Below are positions 1 through 9,386 of a DNA stretch of 64,000 bases, piece by piece. Within the stretch, counting starts at the first letter, position 1. Each line of letters opens with the position of its first letter. The notes beneath the pieces were generated by a model. That model saw nothing but the letters and a program-made list of their open reading frames with translations, searched no databases and was not told the DNA's origin. A program made the translations under genes and the position numbers. Location: assembly GCA_020853395.1 (NCBI GenBank), contig JADYYY010000016.1, positions 124,001 through 188,000 of the forward strand. The letters are read 5' to 3'. Source of the DNA: Acidobacteriota bacterium. Lineage in GTDB: Bacteria; Acidobacteriota; Vicinamibacteria; Vicinamibacterales; SCN-69-37.

Positions 1-1148
1 CCGATGACGAGCGCGACCCCGACCTGTGGCATCTCCGGGTTGATGTCGTCCATCTCGACGAGCCGGTCGTAGGGAATGTCCGCCTCGGCGAGCAGCACGT
101 TCATGTGGCCCGGCATGCGCCCCGCGACCGGGTGCACGGCGAACCGCACGTCGACGCCGCGTTTCGTCAACTGATCGTAGAGGTCGCGCACCCGGTGCTG
201 GGCCTGGGCGACGGCCATCCCATAGCCGGGGACGATGACGACGCTCTCGGCGTTGGCGAGCAGCTCGGCTGCGTCGGTCGGCGTCGCGCTCTTGACGGTG
301 CGCTGCTCGGCCGCGCGCGCGGCCGCCTGGACGGTGCCGAACGCGCCGAACAGGACGTTCGTCACCGACCGGTTCATCGCCCGGCACATGATGATCGACA
401 GCACGAACCCGGAGGCGCCGTCGAGCGCGCCGGCCGCGATGAGCAGCTTGTTCTCGAGCACGAACCCCATCGCCACCGCCGCGAGCCCGGCGTACGAGTT
501 GAGGAACGAGATGACGGTCGGCATGTCGGCGCCGCCGATCGGCAGGATCAGCAGCACGCCGAAGACGAGCGCGAGCCCGATCACGATCGGGAACATCCAC
601 GCCTGCGTCGGATCGATCGTGAGCGCGACGGCGAGCACGGCGGCCGCGCCGAGCAGCAGGAAGCTGACGACGTTCTGCCCGCGGTAGGTGACCGGACGCG
701 TCGTGATCCACTCGGCGAGCTTGCCGGCCGCCATGAGCCCGCCGGTGCACGTCAGGCAGCCGAGGATGACCTCGCCGGCGACGACCGCCATGCGGAACTG
801 CGTGAGGTCGCCTTCGGCGAGCCACAGGTAGTACTTCGCCGTGCCGACGAGCGCCGCCGCCATGCCGCCGAACGCTTGCGACAGCCCCGTCCGCTCGGGC
901 ACGGCGGTGAGCGGCACGCGCGCGAGCGGGATGCCGAGCAGCGTCCCGGCGACGGCGCCGGCGGCGATCCACTTGTACGTGACGATCTCAGGGTTGAGCA
1001 GCGTGCCGCCGACCGCGAGCAGCATGCCGGCGACCGCGGCGGCGACGGCGCGACGCGCGGTCGCGGGCTGGCTCATCCATCGGAGCGCCAGGATGAAGAG
1101 CGCCGCCGCGATCAGGTAGAAGAAATCGGTGAGGCTGCCGAACGTCAC
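1..1148 (-). CDS. pntB: NAD(P) transhydrogenase subunit beta (3' end outside window)
   Basis: Membrane subunit that couples proton movement to hydride transfer from NADH to NADP+ and carries the NADP(H)-binding domain III. About 382 codons are present, so roughly 80 C-terminal residues lie beyond base 1. The N-terminal two thirds is a run of hydrophobic helices; then comes the NADP-binding stretch GYGMAVAQAQH and the conserved HPVAGRMPGHMNVLLAEA block. The start is taken as GTG at 1148 because its first bases overlap the stop of the upstream subunit gene (GTGA), the usual coupling in pnt operons. Family assignment is secure. Confidence 0.95.
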   Translation of the reverse strand, partial: MTFGSLTDFFYLIAAALFILALRWMSQPATARRAVAAAVAGMLLAVGGTLLNPEIVTYKWIAAGAVAGTLLGIPLARVPLTAVPERTGLSQAFGGMAAALVGTAKYYLWLAEGDLTQFRMAVVAGEVILGCLTCTGGLMAAGKLAEWITTRPVTYRGQNVVSFLLLGAAAVLAVALTIDPTQAWMFPIVIGLALVFGVLLILPIGGADMPTVISFLNSYAGLAAVAMGFVLENKLLIAAGALDGASGFVLSIIMCRAMNRSVTNVLFGAFGTVQAAARAAEQRTVKSATPTDAAELLANAESVVIVPGYGMAVAQAQHRVRDLYDQLTKRGVDVRFAVHPVAGRMPGHMNVLLAEADIPYDRLVEMDDINPEMPQVGVALVI

Positions 1149-1432
1149 GATCGGCCATCCTCGCGGCGCTTGAACATGCGAAGCATCCGGTCGGTGATCA
1201 AATAGCCGCTGACCAGGTTGGTCGTGGACGCGAACACGGCGATGGCACCGAGCCAGGTGCTCAGACCGTGCTCCTCTCCCGCCACGATCAACGCGCCGAC
1301 GACCGCGATGGACGAGATCGCGTTGGTGAGCGACATCAGCGGCGTGTGCAGCAGCCGCGACACCCTGCGGATGACGTCCATGCCCAGGAAGCCCGCGAGC
1401 ATGAAGACGAAGAAGGCCGTGACGAGATCCAT
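1145..1432 (-). CDS. pntAB: NAD(P) transhydrogenase subunit alpha 2 (membrane part)
   Basis: Short membrane subunit (95 aa) equal to the C-terminal membrane part of E. coli PntA, found as a separate gene in three-gene pnt operons. It has three or four hydrophobic helices and the typical segment LHTPLMSLTNAISSIAVVGA. It begins with ATG at 1432 and its TGA overlaps the GTG start of pntB. The soluble NAD-binding subunit gene (pntAA) is normally directly upstream; here the upstream DNA is a short divergent spacer and then an unrelated peptidase gene on the other strand. Confidence 0.93.
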   Translation of the reverse strand: MDLVTAFFVFMLAGFLGMDVIRRVSRLLHTPLMSLTNAISSIAVVGALIVAGEEHGLSTWLGAIAVFASTTNLVSGYLITDRMLRMFKRREDGRS

Positions 1433-1692
1433 AGCGACGGAGTTATATCAATCTCTCGAGCGTTTGGACATTTCCGGCGGCGCGCGCGACCCGTCTGCAC
1501 ATCGAACGACGTCCGCATGCAGCCCAGACGAGCGACACGAAGGAACGCGGTCTTGCGTTCGGCGGCGGGCGCGCTGAGTTGGACACCAGCCGGCGAAGTG
1601 CGATCATCCGGGCGACACGGGAGCAGCGACGGCGGCGGCCCGGACGCGCACCGTGCACCGCGCGCGCCGGACGGGCCGCAGGCACAGGACTC
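1433..1692. promoter_or_regulatory. Divergent spacer between pnt and peptidase genes
   Basis: This 260-nt spacer separates the minus-strand pnt genes from the plus-strand peptidase and must hold both promoters. An AT-rich patch, GTTATATCAAT near 1442-1452, is the only promoter-like stretch noticed and lies just upstream of pntAB. No pntAA remnant was recognised in any frame. Confidence 0.35.
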
Positions 1693-3837
1693 ATGAAGAG
1701 ACGACGGGTCGGATGGAGAACGGGCGCCGCCGCGATGCTCGCGGCGGTCGTGATGGCGGCGCCGGTGGCGTCCGGGCGCGTCGCGCAGGATCGTCTCCCC
1801 ACGCTGCCCGGCTACGACGCCTACGCCCGCATGCAGGAGGCGATGCGTGGCGGGGTGGTCGATCCCGGCGCGCAGGAGGTCGTCTGGGCGCCCGACGGCC
1901 GATCCGTGCGGTATCGCCGCGATGGCCGAGTGCGGCGGTTCGATCTCGAGACCGCGAGCGAGACCGACGACGCCGCGCCGTCGCCGGCGCTCGCCGCGAG
2001 CTCGACGGCCGATCCGTGTCCGCGCGTGCCCGTCGACCGCGGCCGGCAGCGCGCCTGCGCGGCCTCGCCAGATGGATCGATGAAGGCGTTCTACCGCGAT
2101 CGGAACCTGATCGTCAGCCGCGCCGACGGCTCCGGTGAAGTCGCGGTCACGACGGATGGGTCCGAGGCGAGCCGAGTGAAGTACGGCTCGGCGAGCTGGG
2201 TCTACGGTGAGGAGCTCGACCAGGTGACGGCGATCTGGTGGGCGCCGGACGGCCGGCGCGTCGCGTTCTACCGCATGGACGAGCGCCGCGTCCGCGACTA
2301 CTACGTGCTGCTCGACCAGACGGCGCTCCAGGACACGGTCGACGTCGAGGCGTACCCGAAAGCCGGCAGCCCGAATCCCGTCGCCGACGTGCTGGTGTAC
2401 GACCTGGCGTCGCGCCGGACGATCACGATGGACGTGCGGGAGGGCCGGCCGTTCGCCGACGACGTCCTGGGTCACTACGTGTTCGCCGTCGACTGGGCGC
2501 CCGACGGCAGCGAGGTGCGGATGCACCGCACGAATCGCCTGCAGAACACGCTCGAGCTCGTCGGCTGCGCGCCCGACACCGGCCGCTGCCGCGTCCTCGT
2601 GCGCGAGGAGTGGCCGAGCGGATGGGTCGAGCATCGGCCGACGTTCCGGCTCCTCGCCGACGGCCGCCGTTTCATCTGGGCCTCCCACCGCGACGGGCGG
2701 CGCCGTTACTACCTCTACGACGTCACCGGCCGGCTCTTGACGCCGCTCACGCGCGGCACGGGCACGGATGCCGGTGCGCTGCTCAAGGTCGACGAGGCCG
2801 CCGGCGTCATGTTCTACATGGCCAACGACGGCGACAACCGGCTCAAGGCGCAGCTCCATCGCGTGCGGCTCGACGGCAGCGACGATCGAAGGCTGACGGA
2901 TCCGGCGTTCCATCACCGCGTCACGATCTCGCCCGACAGCCGTCTGTTCGTCGACGTCGCGCAGACGCACGAGCGGCCGCCCGCGAGCCGGATCGTCTCG
3001 GCCGCCGACGGCGGCATCGTCGCGACGCTCGGCGTCGCGAGCCTCGAGAAGTTCGACGCCTTGAAGCTCGCGCGGCTGGAGCAGTTCACGTTCACGGCGG
3101 CCGACGGTGCGACGCCGCTGTACGGCACGATCGCGTTTCCGAGCACGTTCGATCCGTCGCGCCGGTACCCGGTGCTGCTCTCGGTGTACGGCGGGCCGGA
3201 GGACGCGAGCCTCACGCCGGGCGAGACCTTCGACGTGCCGCCGGTTCGGGCGGAGCTCGGGTTTCTCGTCGTGACGCTCGGCACGCGCGCGGCGCCCGGC
3301 CTCGGCCGGCGGACGCTCGACAGCCTGTATCGCAAGCTCGGCCAGACGGAGGTCGACGACATCGCCGCCGGCCTTCGCGCGATCGCGGCACGGCCGTACG
3401 TGGATCCGCAGCGCATCGGGATCCACGGCACGTCGTACGGCGGCTACGTCGCGCTCATGGCGCTCGTGCGGTACCCGGAACTCTTCGCGGCCGCGTCCGC
3501 CTCGTCGCCCGTCACCGACTGGCGCCTGTACGACTCGATCTACACGGAGCGCTACATGGGGCTGCCCGACGAGAACCGCGACGGCTACGACAAGGGGAGC
3601 GTGATGCGCTACGCTGGAAATCTGCGCGGTCGCCTGCTCCTCTATTTCGGCACCGCCGACAACAACGTGCATCCGAGCAACTCGCTGCAGCTCCTGGACG
3701 TGCTCGCCAGGATGGGCAAGAGCGTCGAGGTGCAGGTCGGCCCGGACCTCGGGCACAGCGGCGTGCCGATGACGCGCATGCTCGAGTTCTTCGTGGACCA
3801 TCTGATCGTTCGTCCCGACCGGCTCCGGGTGCCCTGA
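1693..3837 (+). CDS. Secreted S9 family prolyl peptidase (DPP-IV-like)
   Basis: Serine peptidase of family S9B, which removes dipeptides after proline from peptide N-termini, probably in the periplasm. The 714-residue protein opens with a signal peptide (basic MKRRR, then an Ala-rich core ending near residue 31). A beta-propeller region follows, then an alpha/beta-hydrolase domain. Catalytic residues visible are Ser581 in HGTSYGGY, Asp656 in GTADNNVH and His688 in LGHSG. ATG at 1693 is chosen because it gives a clean signal peptide; longer in-frame starts add Arg-rich sequence. The thioredoxin gene follows after one base, so the two are probably co-transcribed. Confidence 0.9.
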   Translation: MKRRRVGWRTGAAAMLAAVVMAAPVASGRVAQDRLPTLPGYDAYARMQEAMRGGVVDPGAQEVVWAPDGRSVRYRRDGRVRRFDLETASETDDAAPSPALAASSTADPCPRVPVDRGRQRACAASPDGSMKAFYRDRNLIVSRADGSGEVAVTTDGSEASRVKYGSASWVYGEELDQVTAIWWAPDGRRVAFYRMDERRVRDYYVLLDQTALQDTVDVEAYPKAGSPNPVADVLVYDLASRRTITMDVREGRPFADDVLGHYVFAVDWAPDGSEVRMHRTNRLQNTLELVGCAPDTGRCRVLVREEWPSGWVEHRPTFRLLADGRRFIWASHRDGRRRYYLYDVTGRLLTPLTRGTGTDAGALLKVDEAAGVMFYMANDGDNRLKAQLHRVRLDGSDDRRLTDPAFHHRVTISPDSRLFVDVAQTHERPPASRIVSAADGGIVATLGVASLEKFDALKLARLEQFTFTAADGATPLYGTIAFPSTFDPSRRYPVLLSVYGGPEDASLTPGETFDVPPVRAELGFLVVTLGTRAAPGLGRRTLDSLYRKLGQTEVDDIAAGLRAIAARPYVDPQRIGIHGTSYGGYVALMALVRYPELFAAASASSPVTDWRLYDSIYTERYMGLPDENRDGYDKGSVMRYAGNLRGRLLLYFGTADNNVHPSNSLQLLDVLARMGKSVEVQVGPDLGHSGVPMTRMLEFFVDHLIVRPDRLRVP

Positions 3838-3838
3838 C

Positions 3839-4693
3839 ATGCGACGAACCGTCCTGATCGTGTTGAGCGGCGTGGCCGTCGCGGGCCTGCTCGCGTTCGG
3901 CCTCACGAAGCGGCTCATCGACTCGGAAGCCGGCCGCGGCGGGCGCGCGCCGCTGACCGCGGGCGCCGGCGTGACGCTGCAGTGGTCCGACCGGCCCGTG
4001 GATTTGCCGGCGCTGCGCCTGACCGATCTCGACGGCCGGACGATCACGAACGACAGCCTGCGCGGCAAGGTGGTGCTGGTCAATTTCTGGGCGACCTGGT
4101 GCGGGCCCTGCCGAGAGGAGATCCCGATGCTCGTCGGGCTCCAGGAGTACTACCGCGACTGGGCGGTCGTGCTCGGCGTGTCGATCGACGAGCGGCCCGC
4201 CGACGAAGTCCGGGCGTTTGCCGCCAACCTGAAGGTCAACTATCCCATCGTCATGTCATCGCGCGCGCTCGAGGCCGCGTTCGGCGGCATCCCGGCGGTG
4301 CCGTCCACGTTCGTCGTGAACCCTGACGGCAAGATGGTGCAGCGTCACATCGGGGCGCTGCCGGCGGCCCGAACGGAGCACGAGATCCGGGCGCTCGCCG
4401 GGCTCTTCACCGAGGCCACCGTCGAGACGGTGCCGGACAGCGGCCAGGTGTTCCTCTCGAACGCCGCGTTCGCCACGACCAGTCCCGGAATCGACATGAC
4501 GGGGCTGCCGGCCGCCGAGAAGGAAGCGCTGCTGAAGACGCTCAACACCGATCGCTGCACGTGCGGCTGCGGCCTCACGGTCGCGCAATGCCGCATCAAC
4601 GATCCGAGCTGCGAGGTGAGCCTGCCGCTGGCGCAGCGGCTCCTCGAATCGGCCAGGCGCGGGGCCGGCGCCACTCAGCAAATCGGCCCCTGA
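3839..4693 (+). CDS. TlpA-type membrane-anchored thioredoxin with Cys-rich tail
   Basis: Thioredoxin-fold protein (284 aa) that likely acts as a thiol-disulfide reductant outside the cytoplasmic membrane. An N-terminal anchor (residues 4-22) precedes a TlpA/ResA-like domain with the active site WCGPC (Cys88, Cys91) and the cis-proline loop VPSTFV. The last 60 residues are not part of the usual fold: they hold five cysteines (240, 242, 244, 251, 258) in a CxCxC-x6-C-x6-C arrangement that could bind a metal or be the redox partner of the active site. It starts one base after the peptidase stop. The tail function is unknown. Confidence 0.88.
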   Translation: MRRTVLIVLSGVAVAGLLAFGLTKRLIDSEAGRGGRAPLTAGAGVTLQWSDRPVDLPALRLTDLDGRTITNDSLRGKVVLVNFWATWCGPCREEIPMLVGLQEYYRDWAVVLGVSIDERPADEVRAFAANLKVNYPIVMSSRALEAAFGGIPAVPSTFVVNPDGKMVQRHIGALPAARTEHEIRALAGLFTEATVETVPDSGQVFLSNAAFATTSPGIDMTGLPAAEKEALLKTLNTDRCTCGCGLTVAQCRINDPSCEVSLPLAQRLLESARRGAGATQQIGP

Positions 4694-4732
4694 TTGCCGG
4701 GTTGACCGCCCGGGGCGTCGTCAGTATCATTA

Positions 4733-4750
4733 AATCCGGATTATCGGATT
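4733..4750. promoter_or_regulatory. Candidate SahR operator
   Basis: An 18-bp perfect-armed palindrome, AATCCG-6 nt-CGGATT, ends one base before the sahR ATG. Nested in it is the fully symmetric AATCCGGATT (4733-4742). The position suggests autorepression by the adjacent ArsR-family regulator and control of ahcY. This is inferred from symmetry and place; the sequence was not compared with published SahR sites. Confidence 0.55.
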
Positions 4751-4751
4751 G

Positions 4752-5720
4752 ATGACGACGCCCGCGCTGCCGTTGCTCGATTCGTTCTCCGCGCTCGCCG
4801 ACGCGACGCGCTGCCGAATGCTCTGGTTGCTCGAGCAGCACGAGCTGACGGTCGGCGAGCTCTGCGCGGTGCTCCAATTGCCCCAATCCACGGTCAGCCG
4901 TCACCTCAAGACGCTCGCCGACGCCGGCTGGGTGACCTCGCGGCGCGACGGCACGAGCCGCTACTACGCGCTGGCGATCGCGGCGGCCTCCGGCCACGCC
5001 GAGCTGTGGGAGCTGACGCGGGCCCAGTTCGCCGGCCGGCCTGGCATCGAGCAGGATGCGCGGCGGCTGGCCGCGGTGCTGGCGCGGCGCGGCGAAGCGT
5101 CGCAGCGCTTCTTCGCCTCGTCGTCCGGCGAGTGGGATCGGCTGCGCGACGAGCTGTTCGGCCGCGCGACGACGGTGCACGCGCTCATGGCGCTGTTGCC
5201 GGCGGCCTGGACGGTTGGCGATCTCGGCTGCGGCACCGGCGCGATCGTGTCGCTCCTCGCGCCGCACGTCCGCACGGTGATCGGCGTCGACGCCTCGGAC
5301 GAGATGCTCGCCGCGGCGCGCCGCCGGACGGCGTCGTTTCCCAACGTCGACTTGCGGCGCGGATCGCTCGAAGCGTTGCCGATCGCCGCGGCGACGCTCG
5401 ACGCCGCCCTGATGGTGCTCGTGCTGCACCATCTGCCGTCGCCCGTGCCGGCGCTGGCTGAGGCGTTCCGCGCGCTCAAGCCGGGCGCGCGGCTGCTCGT
5501 CGTGGACATGGCGCCGCACGAGCGCGAGGAGTACCGCCAGCAGATGGGGCACGTCTGGCTGGGATTCTCGGAGGATCAGTTGCGGAGGTTCGCCGAACAG
5601 GCGGGCTTCCCGTCGCTTGCGATGTACCCGCTGCCGCCGGCCGACGAGGCCAAAGGCCCCGCGCTCTTCGCGGCGGTCGCAGAGAAACCTGAAGACGCGC
5701 GGGCCGACACCCGCGCCTGA
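4752..5720 (+). CDS. sahR: SahR-like ArsR family regulator fused to a SAM/SAH-binding methyltransferase domain
   Basis: Transcription factor of 322 residues. Residues 8-80 form an ArsR winged helix with the recognition segment QLPQSTVSRHLKTLADAGWV. Residues 140-300 form a class I methyltransferase fold with motif I DLGCGTGAIVSLL and the post-I acid in IGVDAS. SahR proteins have this architecture, sense S-adenosylhomocysteine, and control methionine and SAM recycling. The gene directly precedes ahcY by 12 nt, which supports that role. ATG at 4752 has no Shine-Dalgarno sequence; an in-frame TTG at 4749 is adjacent, so the mRNA may be leaderless. A catalytic rather than sensory methyltransferase domain cannot be excluded. 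Confidence 0.85.
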   Translation: MTTPALPLLDSFSALADATRCRMLWLLEQHELTVGELCAVLQLPQSTVSRHLKTLADAGWVTSRRDGTSRYYALAIAAASGHAELWELTRAQFAGRPGIEQDARRLAAVLARRGEASQRFFASSSGEWDRLRDELFGRATTVHALMALLPAAWTVGDLGCGTGAIVSLLAPHVRTVIGVDASDEMLAAARRRTASFPNVDLRRGSLEALPIAAATLDAALMVLVLHHLPSPVPALAEAFRALKPGARLLVVDMAPHEREEYRQQMGHVWLGFSEDQLRRFAEQAGFPSLAMYPLPPADEAKGPALFAAVAEKPEDARADTRA

Positions 5721-5732
5721 GAAGGAGAGTCA

Positions 5733-7232
<1,500 letters not shown>

Positions 7233-7292
7233 ACGGATGCGAGTGGACGTCGCGGCCGTCCGTCGGCAGGCGGGGCACTATGATAGCCGCCG

Positions 7293-7937
7293 ATGACGGC
7301 CGCCTTCGTCCACGTCGGCTACGCGTTGATGCTCGCCGCGCTCGTCGCGCGCGACATCCTGTGGCTGCGCGGGTTGCTCGCCTGCGCGCAGTCGCTCATC
7401 GGGTTCTACGCGTGGCGGATGGGCGTGCCGGCGATCGCGGCGTGGAACCTGCTCTTCGTCGGCGTCAACGCCACGTGGGTGGCGCGCATCCTCCACGAGC
7501 GCCGCGCCGTGTCGCTGCCGGCCGATCTGCGCGCGCTCTACGAACGCCACTTCGCGGCGCTCACGCCGCCTGAATTCCTGCGGTGGTGGCGGCAGGGCCG
7601 GCGCACGCGGCTGCGCGGCGTCCGGTTGGCGCGAGACGGCGAGGTGCCGGACGCGCTCTACTTCGTGATGGAGGGCGTGGTGCGGATCACGCGCCGCGGC
7701 GAGGCCGTCGCCGAGCTGCCCGCCGGCTACTTCGTGGCGGAGATGAGCCTCATCACCGGCCAGCCGGCGAACGCGGACGCCGACGCGGTCGGCGAGGTCG
7801 ACGTCGTGCAATGGCCGCTCGACGAACTGTCGAGCCTGCGCGCGCGCAACCCCGTGCTCTGGACGAAGATCCAGTCGGTCATCGGCCACGACCTCGTGAA
7901 CAAGATCAACCGGAAGGAGCCGGTCTCGGCCCTCTAG
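7293..7937 (+). CDS. Popeye-like membrane protein with cyclic-nucleotide-binding-like domain
   Basis: Protein of 214 residues. The first 65 residues hold about three hydrophobic helices. Residues 95-200 form a CRP-type jelly roll, recognisable from the hairpin DALYFVMEGVVRITRRG and the phosphate-cassette region FVAEMSLITGQPANADA. The Arg that normally binds cyclic nucleotide phosphate is replaced, as in Popeye (POPDC) proteins, whose layout of three helices and a variant cNMP domain this resembles. There is no DNA-binding helix-turn-helix. Ligand and function are unknown. It stands alone between ahcY and the DAHP synthase gene. Confidence 0.7.
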   Translation: MTAAFVHVGYALMLAALVARDILWLRGLLACAQSLIGFYAWRMGVPAIAAWNLLFVGVNATWVARILHERRAVSLPADLRALYERHFAALTPPEFLRWWRQGRRTRLRGVRLARDGEVPDALYFVMEGVVRITRRGEAVAELPAGYFVAEMSLITGQPANADADAVGEVDVVQWPLDELSSLRARNPVLWTKIQSVIGHDLVNKINRKEPVSAL

Positions 7938-8023
7938 CCCGGGATCAGGTCCGAACCGAGGACCAGGGACGCCCGGGACCAGGACCGTGGGCGCAGGGCG
8001 GCTAAGATAAAAGGTATATACCG

Positions 8024-9097
8024 ATGATCCACCGCACCGATGACCTCCGGATCCGGCAGCTCAAGCCGCTGATTCCTCCCGCGATTCTGCTGGAGGAGGT
8101 GCCGACGACAGAGGCAGTGTCGACGCTCGTGGCGCGCACGCGCCAGCAGATCGCCGACGTCCTTCATGGCCGCGACGATCGCCTGCTCGTCGTCGTGGGG
8201 CCCTGCTCGCTGCACGATCCGGCGGCCGGGCTCGAGTACGCGACGAGGCTCGCCGAGGTCAGCCACGCGCTCGGCGAAGACCTCTTGATCGTCATGCGCG
8301 TCTACTTCGAGAAGCCGCGCACGATCGTCGGATGGAAGGGGCTCATCAACGATCCACACCTCGACGGAAGCTTCGCGATCAACGAGGGGCTGCGGATCGC
8401 GCGCCGGTTCCTGCTGAGCGTCAACGCGCTCGGGCTCGCCGCCGCCACCGAGTTCCTGGATCCCATCACGCCGCAGTTCCTCGCGGACCTCGTGTCGTGG
8501 GGGTCGATCGGTGCACGCACGTCGGAGAGCCAGGTCCATCGCGAGCTGGCGTCCGGGCTGTCGATGCCGGTCGGGTTCAAGAACGCGACGGACGGATCCG
8601 TGCAGGTGGCGATCGACGCGGTGCGATCGGCGGCGCATCCGCACCAGTTCCTCTCCGTCACGAAGCAGGGCTTGGCGGCGATCGTCGCGACGAACGGCAA
8701 TCCCGACTGCCACATCATCCTGCGCGGCGGCACGAGCGGACCGAACTACTCGGAGGCGCACGTGCAGCACGTGGCCGAGGAGCTCGGCGCGGCCGGGTTG
8801 CCGCCGCGGCTCATGGTCGACTGCAGCCACGCGAACAGCGGCAAGGATCCTCGCCGGCAGCCGATCGTGCTGCGCGACCTGGCGGATCAGATCGGGCGCG
8901 GCAGCCGCGCGCTCTTTGGCGTCATGCTGGAGAGCTTTCTCGTCGGGGGGCGACAGGCCGTCGCTCCGGGCCAGCCGCTCGTCTACGGCCAGAGCATCAC
9001 GGACGGCTGTCTCGAATGGGAGGCCACCGCACCGCTCCTCACCGAGCTCGCGGTGGCCGTACGCGAACGGCGGCAGACCTCCGTCTCGGCGATCTGA
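8024..9097 (+). CDS. aroG: 3-deoxy-7-phosphoheptulonate synthase (class I, AroG type)
   Basis: First enzyme of the shikimate pathway; condenses phosphoenolpyruvate and erythrose 4-phosphate in the cytoplasm. The 357-residue length matches the E. coli AroF/G/H group. Signatures seen are VVVGPCSLHDP, the substrate-binding VYFEKPRTIVGWKG, IGARTSESQVHRE and the metal-binding DCSHANSGKDP. A weak ribosome site AAAAGG (about 8010-8014) sits 9 nt before the ATG. Which aromatic amino acid gives feedback control cannot be told from the sequence. The stop codon is followed by the octamer repeat array. Confidence 0.95.
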   Translation: MIHRTDDLRIRQLKPLIPPAILLEEVPTTEAVSTLVARTRQQIADVLHGRDDRLLVVVGPCSLHDPAAGLEYATRLAEVSHALGEDLLIVMRVYFEKPRTIVGWKGLINDPHLDGSFAINEGLRIARRFLLSVNALGLAAATEFLDPITPQFLADLVSWGSIGARTSESQVHRELASGLSMPVGFKNATDGSVQVAIDAVRSAAHPHQFLSVTKQGLAAIVATNGNPDCHIILRGGTSGPNYSEAHVQHVAEELGAAGLPPRLMVDCSHANSGKDPRRQPIVLRDLADQIGRGSRALFGVMLESFLVGGRQAVAPGQPLVYGQSITDGCLEWEATAPLLTELAVAVRERRQTSVSAI

Positions 9098-9103
9098 CCC
9101 AGC

Positions 9104-9386
9104 GCATCGGGGCATCGGGAGAGCGGCTCAGCGGGACATCGCATCGGATCATCGGATCATCGGGACATCGAGCATCGGCAGTCCCGATGGTTCGCCCCGA
9201 TGTCCCGACGATCCGATAGCCCGATGGTCCGATAACCCGATGATCCGATGGCCCGGCGAGCTGCTCGTCGAGTCATCGGTCACCGGCTCAGCGGGACGTC
9301 GCATCGAATCAACGGGCTATCGAGCCGGGGAGTTCCGATGGTCCGCCCCGATGTCCCGATAACCCGATGATCCGATGCCCCGATGA
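9104..9386. repeat. Octamer repeat array forming two long hairpins
   Basis: Degenerate 8-bp units fill the space between two converging genes. The left part of each module reads as ATCGGNNC units (for example ATCGGATC, ATCGGGAC); the right part reads as the reverse complement, CCGATGNN. Module 1 spans about 9104-9255 and module 2 about 9272-9386. The modules are diverged copies: CGGCTCAGCGGGAC recurs at 9124 and 9284, and CCGATAACCCGATGATCC also recurs. Each module can fold into a long imperfect stem. The array ends at the stop codon of the minus-strand gene, so it may act as a two-way terminator or mRNA 3' end stabiliser. Confidence 0.8.

Noticed and set aside
1336-4083. A 915-codon minus-strand open frame
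   Set aside because: It lies antisense to the peptidase gene, is Arg/Ala/His-rich without any family motif, and is a codon-bias shadow of high-GC DNA.
9104-9386. CRISPR or ordinary REP element
   Set aside because: The unit is only 8 bp and runs in complementary halves, which fits neither.
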